From Gaertneriomyces semiglobifer (taxonomy: Eukaryota; Chytridiomycota; Chytridiomycetes; Spizellomycetales; Spizellomycetaceae), in contig JAHLKF010000006.1 in assembly GCA_025558075.1 (NCBI GenBank), positions 434,001 through 498,000 of the forward strand: 64,000 nucleotides of DNA, in the 5' to 3' direction. The notes below the pieces were generated by a model, which worked only from the letters and a program-made list of their open reading frames with translations, was not told the origin of the DNA and searched no databases. Shown piece after piece: positions 45,909-56,708 of the stretch. The number at the start of each line of letters is the position of its first letter. Position 1 is the first letter of the stretch. The position numbers and the translations under genes were made by a program.

Positions 45909-46661
45909 GGTGCTGGTTCTTCCGGGTGTATCTACTGACCACAAACTCATCAGCATTCGGCCGACCAGCAAGGGCTCTCTTAAACTCTACGACACGTGGC
46001 TCGCATTGATTGCGCTTCCGGACAGTTGATTTCGGCCTAACGTTCGAAATGCAAATATCCTGAACTCCTCTTGAAGTCGAAAATTTCGGAAAATCTCCAC
46101 TGACAGCGGACCTTGCTAACATCTCAACTTATGTTTCCTGTCCCAGAATGATACTCATTGGCCATTCTTCTCAATAGATTGCACAATTGGTCGTTTACCA
46201 CCTAGCTCGTCGCTGCTAATGGGTCGTCGAAGTTCATCAACAATCTCGCTTCCAACTATGAGGCACCCTCATTCGCTCCATCGTCTTCGTCCGTTTCTCT
46301 GTGCTGCAGGCTAACTAACCGTGTCTGCCTCAAACTCACCTCCAGAAATGGCAACCTGCAGGTAAACTACTCGCAAAAGGAGAGAGCTTCGGTGCCGGCC
46401 TCAAGTTTGCCCCCAACACAAACCCAGAATCAGAAAAACTACAATAGGGTTTTACACCTAGCGCGTCACGCGTATCTCGCTCCAAAATATTATGTTCGCG
46501 GAATACAGGGCGTTCGATTATTATGTATTAAGTATCGTACATGTACAGGAGATATGGGATGTGCTGTCTAGGTACAAGCACCGAAGCTACCCAACGGCTT
46601 TCAGCCCGATCTTCCCATTTCGTCCAATTCCACATTCAGGGGGGTATCATTAACGTTCACT
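45909..46661. other. Intergenic region with a possible terminal exon on the + strand
   Basis: Mostly unassigned. On the plus strand, 46346-46447 reads as a possible last exon of 33 codons (KWQPAGKLLAKGESFGAGLK, stop TAG) after a good acceptor (CTCCAG) with a GCTAACTAAC branch site 30 nt upstream. I could not find a start or a credible upstream exon, and recognise no family, so it is recorded only as a candidate. Confidence 0.3.
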
Positions 46662-48945
46662 TTACTTTGTCAACTTTACAAAAATCACTCCCATCACCAT
46701 CACAATCGCCGACGAGATAGCCACATTGACCGGCAACGGCGCATCCCTCAGGAACTGCATCACCGCGCTCTCCTCACGGCGTATCGGCTGCGCAACAGCG
46801 CCAACCAATTCACCACCTGCAGTACCAGCAGTCGGGTGGACCACCATGGCACGGTGATGGTGGTTTTGCCCACCAGGCGTCCCAACCCCACTATAAACAC
46901 TTCCCGTATCATCTTGGAGGCGCTTACGTGATATTCCTGAGCTTGCCACGGAACTTCCATCGTCGTCCTGTACAGGTCTGGCGCCATCATGACCAAGTGG
47001 TGATGCACCGGTTCCAATCACCAGCACAACCCTGTTCAGTCCACCAGTGCGTGCCATCATAACAGCTTCCTCAAGATCCTTATCGGAACTCAAAGTGATC
47101 GCGTCACCTTCGTCGTCAATGTAGTTGAGTTTCATTGCCTCCCCATCAACCTCAGCATGCACAGTAGTTATTCCGCACTTTTTGTGGACAGCCGCTTCAA
47201 GCTCAGCAAGGGAGTTAATCGAAGAAGTAAAGCGGTACACTTTGCCTGTTCTGCGGTCACGCAGCTTGAAAGCGAATTGCGACATGTCAACGTTGGGACG
47301 CTGATACAGAGACGATCCAACCATGGACGCGCTATCGATCGGCAGCACTTTGTTGGGCGATACGCCTGATGAACCAGTGTCGTACATAGATTGAGGGCGC
47401 TGACCATAAGACACAACAGATCCTCGATCGCTAGGGACGTTGTGCACATTGTGCGACACAACAGATCCAGTAATTGAGTCGGACGCCTGAGAGTGACGGT
47501 CGCTTTCCCCATCCACGTTAGAGGATGCAAACGTAGAGTTCCAGAAACGATTCCACATGGGGCCTGACTCCGCACCACTAGTTTCCGGACCGCCATCTTT
47601 GCTCATCTGCGACGCGGCAGGACTCAGTCGGATATATTACCTGCGTGTGCGCACCGAAATGGGACTTACCAAATAGGTCAGCATGGAAATTGTCAGGGTC
47701 ATCACATCCACGAGACCGGCGGGCGCACCGGCCTCAACAACTGGCAAGTGCAGATAATGGCCGGCTGAATGCAATGTATGGAGATTAGTACTTCAACCCG
47801 ATGTTGGTGAGGCAGGGTCGCCTTACCATGAAGCTTCTTGAGAGCATCTAAAATGGACGTGTCCGTGGATACGGAATCGGGATGAGGTGTCATAACGCGA
47901 ACAACTGAGGTCGTAGCGGGGTCCAGACTGGCAGCAATAACCCGCAAAACAATGTCCTTAGTGGTAAAGATCCCGCCGATTCTGTCGTCAGTCTCCCCGG
48001 CGCTTACAAGGACAGCGGTTTGGTGGTTTGCCTTCATTGTGCGAGCTGCATCACGGACCGTCGCCTTGATACCAATTTCAGGAACAACACCATCCACATG
48101 ATCCACGTTCATTTGAGCAAGAACAGTCCCCACATCAGGACATCCGTGCTGCTCCCTCATTCTGCCTACATGATCGGCTCCAACCTCACCACGACGTTCA
48201 AGAGTTTCCATGGCGCTGATTATGGTATGATCCTCAGTGACTTTACGTTCAAGGTCATCGATCCGTTCAAAAACACATTTGGTGATGTCCAGGAGACCAA
48301 CAACACTGGTTCCAGTTCCCACGTCAGAGGCAACATCCTCTTCCATATCATCCTCTCCACCCGGACCGTCGCTTATGACGGGAAGATGGCGAAACCTTCT
48401 GGAAACCATAATATTCAACGCTTCGTTCCGGTTTCCACGATCATATACAGAAATCGGATTCGTCGTCATCACCTGAGAGACAACTGTATTGCGCACGTCT
48501 AGTCCTTCAGCAACCACACGATATGCAATGTCCTTGTCGGTGAGAATTCCCACCAAAGCACCTTCCTCGTTGACAGCTAGTACAGCATCTGCTCTTTTGG
48601 CGGCCATTAATTGTGCAGCTTGCACGATTCGGGCTGTTTCGAGAATTATGATGGCCGGAGCCGGACGCAAGGACGACACTGTGCCCGACTTGATGCGGCG
48701 AGATGTAGTATGGCGGCTGCTGCGGTGTGTTTTGCGAGACAGTTCGTGTTCCACCTGGGAAAATGTGTCAACTTTATTTATCACAGACTTGAAACAGCCT
48801 TGGCTGATCGCATGTGAACTGATATTCAATCCCTTACCTTCTTACGAATAGCATCGTCACGCTTCCTATTGCGTGAGCGCAAAACATCCGGTGCAGTGGA
48901 AGACCTAGTGCCAGCTGCACGAGGAGGTTCTCCGGAGGTCATCAT
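46662..48945 (-). CDS. CBS-PB1 domain membrane protein (Mug70-like)
   Basis: Four exons: 48838-48945, 47827-48754, 47670-47764 and 46662-47606; 691 residues. CBS pairs occupy the first half: AAKRADAVLAVNEEGALVGI, TDKDIAYRV, later KANHQTAVLVSAGETDDRIG, TTKDIVLRVIAA and VRVMTPHPDSVSTDTS, closing with GHYLHLPVVEAGA. A PB1 domain lies at about 488-575 (FAFKLRDRRTGKVYRFTSSI, with YIDDEGDAITLSSDKDLEEA, the acidic OPCA-like part). One C-terminal helix (PVNVAISSAIVMVMGVIFVK) predicts a tail anchor. CBS modules bind adenosine ligands, and PB1 makes protein pairs. This layout is that of fission-yeast Mug70 and related fungal proteins, whose role is unclear. Confidence 0.87.
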
Positions 48946-49883
48946 CTTGGCAAATTCCTATTAGCAATAATTTGCGAGAAATTCGACTATGAGGGTATGT
49001 CTAGAGGGAATTGCGATTTAATATGGCTATGGCTGTCATTTGCCAGTTTGCCCATTAAAGTGGTGGGCACATACCTCGATCAACGAGGAGCTGCTGCCAC
49101 AACGAGGTCCTTTTTACTGTATAACGTTCTAGCTGCCCGCCTCTCCAGTTTCTCGCACTCTTTCGTCGCTGCTCACAGCCCAAAATGACACACTCACGAC
49201 CCTCCGCAATGCATGCACAGGTACTATCAATTGCATTGTCCTTACTGGCAGGCCCGTTCTTTCAACTTTCGCGAACCACGGCACAAGTCACGTGAGCTGC
49301 GAGGGATTTGCGCAAATTGCGGTTGGAAAGCTCTGCACGCGATAGGTCGCTAGACGTGAACGTTTCTTCCTACTGAATAACTTCAAGCTCAGCGAGCAGC
49401 ATTACCCGTCCGTGCTCGTGAGCTGCGATACGTAACCTTTATGCGTAACCGAATAGTCTTTGGTTTTACTCACACCACTTTAGTGGTGAACATGAACGCT
49501 GCTGCGCACACTTGCATGACTGTGCCGCTGTGGTTCGGACAAACCGAGCGACGACGCGTTCTGCGTTTTCCAGTCGACAGAAGAGACGAACGGCAGAAGG
49601 AGCCGATGCTTTCCTCTGCCATTCTAGATCTGGGCCATCTCCCGGTGCGAGCTTCACTTTTTGCTGCCTTGAGGATATCCAACCAGATAATTAGCGCGTT
49701 GAGCTCGGCCTTCAATTCATTCGGTATGCGCTGCTCAGCAACACCCAAACAATCATGCTTGACACCAAAATTCTATTCCGCCCATATGCAGCTTATAACA
49801 TATTCTAGTTTCGTTTAAGTGGCAGTCTAAAGAAATTTGCGTATGGGTGGGCTTACGCGCGCTTTTTCCTAAGCGTGCGGAGC
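48946..49883. other. Intergenic region, CBS-PB1 gene / FAM72 gene
   Basis: No gene supported. A minus-strand frame at 49470-49748 (around PNELKAELNALIIWLDILKA) has an amphipathic, protein-like stretch, but I find no start, splice sites or family, and its second half degenerates into basic sequence. A small perfect hairpin, CACCACTTTAGTGGTG, lies near 49475-49490. Confidence 0.45.
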
Positions 49884-51027
49884 TCAGCGGCACAGGCTGT
49901 CGTATTCATCCTGTAACGTTTCTTCAACATCATCGTCAGCGCGAGGAAGAGATGCCCAGCGCAGCAGTTTTGTTCCTATTTCACAGCAAAGAATGAGTTT
50001 TTAAGCAAACGCTGCTTGTAAACGTATCCCGCAAAGGAAACACACCTGAAGCATCGTATCGCTCCAAAGGCTGGACGCCTTCGCTCAAGAACATGAAAAA
50101 GTGGCCGTTGTTGCAAGCCTCCAAGCATCGCTCGCAGGGTTGCGTAACATGGTATCCAACAACGTTGCCACATCCCAGGCAGGCTGCATCTCGTATTCGG
50201 CAACTGCAAAAGCGTGCAACAGAGGTTAGTTACACCCTAGGCATTTGCGTTGATTTCGAAATTGAAGATGCTTACAGGCAGTTTTGGGTCAGATAATCAC
50301 TGTAGACCAATTGCACACCGACCGGCGGCGTGTCGGTCGAGTACAGCTCAACCTTGGTGTTCCCAAGTAGAATGGCTTTCATGGCTCTTCGACACATCAA
50401 GCGACTGCAGTGGCGGCAATGAAGTATATTAACGGCTTTCGATCTGAATTGAGGATGAACCGATGGATTCACTGTTCCCGAGCCCGTTATTGGGGGTGCA
50501 GTCCGAGGCGTTTGCGGTGTTGTCGCCGAGGGAGCTGGTTGGCGACGACTGGGTGTACGAGGAATTTGACTAGATCGCTGCTGTTGAGTATTCACGGCCT
50601 GCGTGCCTTGGGAGGTGCGAGTTGCTACCGATTGCGCCGCTTGTTGCATCATGGCGTGAATGAGCGCCGCCCGTTGTTGATTGAAGGCGCCATTGCCAGA
50701 TGCGGTCATAGAGGACCGCAGTCCTGATACACGACCGGCACGGCGTTGAAGGGTTCGAGTGCTATGATTTGGCCGCTGTTGCGAGTTGTGTTCCGGTACC
50801 GTTGCCGATGTACGAGGTATTTCTGGTGACGAAAACTCGAAGGATTGAGTTGAAGATGTCGAGTTCGTTCGCGGCGGAGTAGGAGGTGCAACCATTGGGA
50901 CCATTACCGGGACAGGGTGCGGCATCTGTACGTGCATCTCAGGAGTGACTGAGCTGGCTTGCGGGAAATTCCAGTGATTAAGCGTTGGCCGTGCGGTGTG
51001 AAGCGCAAGAGCAAAAGCGTCAGACAT
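49884..51027 (-). CDS. FAM72: FAM72 family protein with long disordered N-terminus
   Basis: Three exons: 50276-51027, 50046-50203 and 49884-49975; 333 residues from MSDAFALALH. The C-terminal third is the FAM72 domain: CRHCSRLMCRRAMKAILL, VELYSTDTPPVGVQLVYSDY, CLGCGNVVGYHVTQPCERC, EACNNGHFFMFLSEGV and, across the last intron, YDASGTKLLRWASLP. Four CxxC-type pairs suggest zinc binding. In mammals FAM72A binds and destabilises the uracil-DNA glycosylase UNG2; in fungi nothing is known to me. The N-terminal 220 residues are S/T/P/Q-rich and absent from animal FAM72. Translation may begin further upstream (51165), but that part contains a likely acceptor and looks like leader. Confidence 0.85.
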
Positions 51028-51992
51028 GGAAGTTGAAACAGTCCTGCAAGCGGTTGAATCCACAGGGAGGAACAGACCGTACACAGCACTAAGAAAGCAA
51101 ATCCAGTTTAGCTGAACGTCTAGATCTTTAGCATCTGCTTCAACGATGTGTTTGCTAACCTTCAACCGCCTGCTTCTGCAGGAAATGGCTGTACGTCTTC
51201 GACAGTCAACTTTTCCTTGCTCGAAGCGACGCAGATGTGCGCGTAAAGGAAGAGATCCGCTGAACTCCGACTTCTTCTTCCTTGTTTTTGTTCTATCAAT
51301 TAGACGGCCCGATGTGTTCCAATGTGGAATGAGGCAGTAGTACCGCCGTTGGCGGTTAGCTTGGTCGGTGTGCGAAAGTGGGAGGGTCTGGTCGTGTGCA
51401 CTGACTCCGCGAAAGTCTATCTCGGCCCAGCCCGATCAAAAATATATAATCGAATGTTTAAGTCTTGCTTTCAGCGACTGTAGGCGCGACAAGGACCGCT
51501 CTTTCTTCCCGAGACCCCGGGCAGTAAAAGTGCACACGATAGGCGGTACAATGGCTCCAGAGGTTAAATATAAAATCCAACAATGCAGCAACAGTAAAAT
51601 TGCATATCTTCACCCTTTGCAAACGCAACTTGTCTTTAAGCCCGGCCCTTTTTATATGGCGCCGAGGTTTGAACATAGGTTCTGGATGGGCGCTATACGC
51701 CCATAACGCGAAATCCGCGAAACGTGTCGGGGCTCACGTAAGCCGATGACAATCGCGTTTGCGCTTATTCCAGAACCGAGCGCGACAAAATAGGTTCTCC
51801 TTACACCGACGTGTTTCCACGCTGAACGAACACTACAAAGCCTTGCTTGGTAGGGTCACGTCATTTATCCCGCGGGTTAGAGTTCTGGAACGATCATCAG
51901 TTCATAATTGACGTGATGGTTGCATCAGAACAGTTGAGTTGGGATAATTATTATAGGGGATACAACAAGAAATAGGTATGTTAAAATTCAAT
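51028..51992. other. Intergenic region, FAM72 / RasGEF
   Basis: Nearly 1 kb on the 5' side of the FAM72 gene and the 3' side of the RasGEF gene, both minus strand. A possible leader intron of FAM72 (minus-strand GTTAGC ... CTTAG, ending near 51085) is visible. No other gene supported; a plus-strand frame at 51368-51706 has no recognisable content. Confidence 0.45.
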
Positions 51993-54900
51993 TCACACGG
52001 GCAGCGAAACGCCAGAACCGATTTGCGAGGAATTACTCTTCATGCTGGATCCCGATTTGGCTCGCTCCAGGGTATCAGCCGCGGTTGGCGGGCTGGCGTT
52101 ACTCGTAAAATCTGGGCCACTCAAGACGTCGTCCATCCATCTTCCAGACACCTTATCCACTGCAAAATCACGCATATGCGTGAAGACGATCGCGCCGTTA
52201 TCGGTATCGCCGGTTTGCTCATACATGACTGCCATCGTATTGCCATCCGCTTGTCCCGTTCGGAAGACCTCAAGTTCAGCTATGATGGAGTACAGGTCAT
52301 AGAACTTCTGAAAGTAGATTGTCCGTGTAAGTGTAGATCTGTCAGCGCGAGAACTGTCGAACGGTTGCTCGTCAATTTCTGAAGTGTTGAAGTTTTCTTT
52401 TTCGCCGCCAGTACCGCGACCTCGGCCTTTTCTTCGCGTTTTCGGAGCGGCTGCAACATTGCCGTTGTCTCCTGCAGTTTCGCCCATGTAGGTTGGTGCT
52501 TCTCTGTGTATCTCAAGAATGTCATGCATATATGTAGCTGTATAGATTTTAAGTTTAGAATAGCTGCAATCGGCCCTATCGGCGGATGGACCCCTGCAGG
52601 GTGGCAACTTACCTAAGAATGGGATTGCGGGGGGTTGGGCATCTTTAAATTCAGCCCAATAGTTTGCGTAACCATCAGTAGGATCCATCAGCAATGTCAG
52701 TTTTTTGAGAGCGCTAATGGACTTTGAGGACAGTGCCTAGTTTCCAAACTTCAGCGAAATGTCTGCTGAGTAGTAAAGACCAGCGCTATGAACATACCTC
52801 CCATGCGTGCGTCGCCTTAACAACGGCAGGTCGTCGTAACGCCCAGATGATAGCAAACATTGTATTGAAATTCCGAATGCCGCGACAGGCCTAAAGGGAA
52901 TGTACCAGTTAGTTCAATTTGGTTTCCAAACAAAATCACCGAAACACCTGCCTTCGCAATTTTGATGGCCCGCTTAATCACTTTCGCCTTACGCTTTGAG
53001 CTGTCCTCCCGTAGGATAATGGTTGCAAAGTACGCTCCAACCAGTCTAAACCAAACTACGTACTCCAGTAGCTCCCTCAAAGCCACATTACGTCCAGCGC
53101 CTTCCTTGGGCACTGGATGGGAGAGAACTTGCAAATATGAATCAGGGCGTATGTGTCGGAAAAGGAAATGGTCAACTAAAGTAATCTCGCGAGCAAACTC
53201 TTCGGGTGTCCACGCAAGCGCCCAGGGTTTCGCCATGTCATACATGGCACTCCTTTTGGTAGTAAACGCTGGAATGTATCGGGTAGTGAACCATAGGAGA
53301 CGCTGAAAATGATAAGGGTTAGTCTGTTTGCGACACTCTGGGAAACAAGGTTGTGACGCACCTGTTCACGCACTGCTTGAGTCAGCTTCTGACCATCGCC
53401 GAAGCTTATCTGAGAAACATGTTCCATAAATGCCATTAACAGGCCGAACATCTTTCGATCACATTGGAAGTCGTTCCAATGATTCTTCACCCAAAGAATC
53501 AAAACCCCTATAGCACGAGATTGGATTTGTCTGTGGTGCTTTTTGAAGAACTGGTCCTGTTTTGCGCACTCCGAAGATCCTGATGGTGTTTCCGCATCCT
53601 GACTCTCATCGCCCCCCGTCAACGTGCCCGGCGGTGAGAAGGCTTCGACATCCAAATCCACGTTGTACCATTCTATCAAAGTGTTTAACACAACGACAGC
53701 AGGCATGAAAAATCGGTATGATGCCAGGAAGACTTTAGCAAACGTCATGTCTTGATTCAAAGGGAAAATCAAAGCGTCCATTAAGTGCTCGGGTTTCCCA
53801 GCGGTGACAATCTCAACTCCCGCTTCATTGGTGTCGTTACTGTAACGCAGCCCTTCCAGCTTTTCATCGACGAAGATATTTAATGGACGATACATGCAAG
53901 CTACGTCCTCAGCAAGCTCTGGATCCACGTTGGATTCACCAGACACTTCCTTGTCGGTGGGCTTGTCCCAGAGCGGATCAGAGCTGGCAGCTTCATAACA
54001 GCGATACGCATTGATCATGGCGTCCGCGGCATCGTTCCCTCGTGTTTCCTCTCCTTTATATCCAAATAGCAATTCCAAAGTAATTGCATCAGGAAATTCG
54101 TTTTCCTCAAGAGTGCTTTGCAAATTAAGTTGCGCACTATCCGAGGCGAAATTGGTATACCACTCTCGAAAGCTTCGGTTTGACTTTTTTGTTGGCGAAG
54201 CAGACGAGCTGGAACTTGGAGTGGCCGGCGTGCTCTTCTCCGATACGCTATCTGCAGACGATGGTCGTGCCGGCAAAGTGGAGACGGCTTTCTTTGCTTT
54301 GCGTGCGCCAACACCGCCACTCAGGTTCACTGATTGATTCGCAGAAGGCGTCCGCGACCGCGTTGGGGACTCTACCGCGCTTGTCTTGGGAGATACATCT
54401 GCATCGGAGGTTGCAGTCGTCCTCTTCGGTCGCGAGTAAGCAAATACGTCTGATTTTTGCCTGACCTGCGGCGGAGTGGTAGGACCCTGCGGCGGTAGCT
54501 TGACAGTAGTTTTCCTACTGAGCTCTTCTGCACTACGCGTTATCGACGTTTGTTTTACCAGCGGGGTAAGCTCCTCCTCGCGTTCTTCAAACGTAACCTT
54601 ATTGGTTGTAGTCACTGCTTTCTCCGTTAACAGTTCAAGTGACTGGTGATGTGATGGCTTAGTGGGCGACGAGGGTGCGCTATGTAATTCTTTGACTATG
54701 GAGACAAGACTCTGTGATAGGCGCCGTGTATGTCCAGTCGCACGGCGAGAGATCGCTCCCTCTGGAAGTTCCATTTCATCAATTGTATCATCCTCCTCGT
54801 GTTCCTCACCCAGCTTCAGCGTATCTTGGTTTATGATCAATGGTGCCGGGACGACTCGTCTGGATTCTGAGACGCTCCCACTCGAAATTGATTTCACCAG

Positions 54901-55422
54901 TGATGCGATTTTGCTTCCCATCCCTGCGATTGTTGCTGTCGCCACGGAGGCAACGGTAGATTTTCCTTCATTGAGCTCGTCTGCAGCTTGCCCACCATCA
55001 TCATGGAAGCGCTGCCCATAGGCTACTGGTGCTTCCTCTACTGGCAATTCTGGTTGTGACTCGGGACGGACTTCGGCCGACGCTGGACGCGACTTGGGAG
55101 GGGGCAATGTCGGTGCAGGAGGGAGGTCAAATCCACTGATCGACGCCTCTTTCGCCGCAACAGTGAAGGCGCCGTCGCCGGATTCTTGCGCCGAAGGTTT
55201 CTTCGAGGACTGCGACGTGGTAGATGCCCGAATGGAAATGGTTGAGGGACCACGCGTATGGGTTCCGCCTAACCCCGGCAGGTTCACGACTTTCCCATCA
55301 ATACAATCTCGACAACGCACGCATCCCGGACATCCCGCATTCTGCTGACACTCCGTATCTCCGTTTTTATGAATGCGCGCTGTGCCGTTACAAATCTGGC
55401 ACTTTCCCGTGAGATATGACAT
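51993..55422 (-). CDS. Ras guanine-nucleotide exchange factor (RasGEF)
   Basis: Five exons: 53362-55422, 52952-53302, 52798-52890, 52613-52736 and 51993-52537; 1057 residues. The N-terminus has a cysteine cluster (CQICNG ... CQQNAGCPGCVRCRDC) like a small zinc-binding knuckle, followed by about 430 disordered S/T/P-rich residues. A REM (RasGEF-N) region lies near 540-680 (EHLMDALIFPLNQDMTFAKV). The catalytic CDC25 domain starts near 700: WTPEEFAREITLVDHFLFR, then KRAIKIAK+ACRGIRNFNTMFAIIWAL, KKLTLLMDP and PAIPFLATYMHDILEIH. It should load Ras with GTP. The intron after KRAIKIAK needs a GC donor (AAG|GCAGGT) to keep the conserved frame; the neighbouring GT donor would shift it. The C-terminal 180 residues are variable. 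Confidence 0.9.
52952..52953 (-). other. Exon end at a likely GC-AG intron (RasGEF intron 2)
   Basis: The exon ends ...GCGAAG and the intron would run from GCAGGTGTTTC (52951 downward) to TTTAG (52891). Only this choice joins two catalytic-domain blocks without a frameshift. A GT four bases on would be phase 1 and give a non-family frame. Confidence 0.6.
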
Positions 55423-55957
55423 TCTTACAAGGCCTTCTACGTACGCGCGTGCTGGAGGTCACCTAGAGGCTGAGAGAGCGGTTAGTGTTTTCAGTAAGCG
55501 TGTTCAAGCCAGCGTCCGCCTTCGTCGCATGGGTATTGGCCAAGCACCACAGCATGGCTCGGTACTCCTGGCCTGCCACTGTCTCTGACATGTTGCCCGC
55601 GACTGTCAATCCGTTGCGACCTATAGATTTTCAGCTCACTCACCTAGGTACTTTGATCCTCGACGTGACGGCGCAGCTCTTAGCAAGTGGTTGAGTAGAA
55701 GTAATTAATCCCCGCCCTAAGCCTTTGGGTGTAGGCACGGGTCGTCTCTAAATTTAGTAACCAATTGATGTACCTTTTGTTACAATGATTCGGTGAGGGT
55801 TACTGCAATGGGACGAAAGTTGCCAGAAGATATCTTCCATTTGACAGTTAATCATGTTATGTGAACCAAAAGACTATGTTACATTTTTACAAATTATACA
55901 TGAGCAAGGATGCTGTGCGCCGTTGGATGCATCGCATCAATGGTATGAGTTGTTGTC
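55423..55957. other. Intergenic region upstream of RasGEF
   Basis: About 535 bp on the 5' side of the RasGEF and the 3' side of the Hsp20 gene. Short overlapping frames only. Nothing supported. Confidence 0.55.
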
Positions 55958-56467
55958 TTAGGCGATGGTGATACTCTTCTTGGCCTCCTCGTTAGCTTTC
56001 TTGCCGAGGGTGATTTGCAAAACGCCATGTTCCATGCTGGCGGCGGCATCATCCACTTGTACATCGATAGGAAGACGAATGCTCCGAGAGAACTTGCCGT
56101 AAGATCTCTCGACCAAGTGACGCTTGTCGTCCTTTTCCTCCCGCTCGTTCTTCCGTTCACCGCTGATAGTCAAGACGTCATCCTGGACAGAAATGTTGAC
56201 GTCCTTCTTATCGAGGCCAGGGAGGTCAGCTTTAATCACGTAGTTCTTGTCGGTTTCGGTGAAGTCCACGCGTGGACCACGCCAGAGCGCTTCGAAACGA
56301 TCACGGCGCGCGTTGGACAGCTGGCCGCTGTTGTTTTGGTTCTGACCCTGATTCTGTTGAGTCGGTCCTTCGATGGCAAGCGGCACCTCGTTCCAAAGAC
56401 GGGTAGTGTACCCGAAAGGGTCGCGGAAGAATGGATCGTCAAAGAAAAGGTCGCGGAAAAGACTCAT
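55958..56467 (-). CDS. Small heat-shock protein (Hsp20 / alpha-crystallin)
   Basis: A single-exon frame of 169 residues. The N-terminus (MSLFRDLFFDDPFFRDPFGY) is the aromatic, oligomer-forming arm. The alpha-crystallin domain covers about 65-160: PRVDFTETDKNYVIKADLPG, LDKKDVNISVQDDVLTISGE, ERSYGKFSRSIRLP and the closing GVLQITLGKK. The C-terminal tail ends SITIA, containing the I-x-I motif that docks into neighbouring subunits. It is an ATP-independent chaperone that holds unfolding proteins. A TATA box and heat-shock-element-like sites lie upstream. Confidence 0.96.
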   Translation of the reverse strand: MSLFRDLFFDDPFFRDPFGYTTRLWNEVPLAIEGPTQQNQGQNQNNSGQLSNARRDRFEALWRGPRVDFTETDKNYVIKADLPGLDKKDVNISVQDDVLTISGERKNEREEKDDKRHLVERSYGKFSRSIRLPIDVQVDDAAASMEHGVLQITLGKKANEEAKKSITIA

Positions 56468-56580
56468 CGTGATGAAGTATGCGCTGTTGTTCCTAGCTTA
56501 TCACGCTCGCTCTTGTTGTCGTTGTCGTTTGCTTGTTGGTTGCTTGACTGGTGGAGGAAGGCGACCCAGAAGGGTCAGTG

Positions 56581-56590
56581 CCTTTATATA
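56581..56590 (-). promoter_or_regulatory. TATA box of the Hsp20 gene
   Basis: Minus-strand TATATAAAGG, about 115 bp above the Hsp20 start codon. A strong TATA element is usual for heat-inducible fungal genes. Confidence 0.7.
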
Positions 56591-56597
56591 TTTTTGC

Positions 56598-56607
56598 GGA
56601 ACCTTCA
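56598..56607 (-). promoter_or_regulatory. Heat-shock-element core (nGAAnnTTCn)
   Basis: GGAACCTTCA is a perfect two-unit inverted GAA/TTC pair directly upstream of the TATA box. It fits a heat-shock-factor site. Confidence 0.55.
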
Positions 56608-56659
56608 TCTTCCCATTACTCGGAGGGCTTTGTTCACTGTCGAGTTGACGGGGCATCTG

Positions 56660-56708
56660 GAAAACGCGCGCGTGTTCGCGGGTGTTCTCCCAAGTTCAAG
56701 CCATCTTC
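56660..56708 (-). promoter_or_regulatory. Gapped heat-shock-element array
   Basis: GAA at 660-662 and TTC at 675, 685, 695 and 706: three TTC units at exact 10-bp spacing (the fourth off by one), in register with the GAA at multiples of five. This is the pattern of a gapped/stepwise heat-shock element. HSF binding is inferred. Confidence 0.45.

Noticed and set aside
49190..49352. Two-exon mini gene (start at the ATG near 49184, second exon rich in R, C and W)
   Set aside because: It would need an intron of only about 31 nt, far below all others here, and has no homology.
49470..49748. Minus-strand frame with an amphipathic stretch (PNELKAELNALIIWLDIL)
   Set aside because: No start codon or splice signals fit, the second half is basic low-information sequence, and no family is recognised.
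31640..55400. A DNA-repair gene cluster (Spartan, EXO1, FAM72)
   Set aside because: The genes are interleaved with ribosomal, RNA-helicase, LIM and annexin genes on both strands, so chance proximity is the simpler reading.
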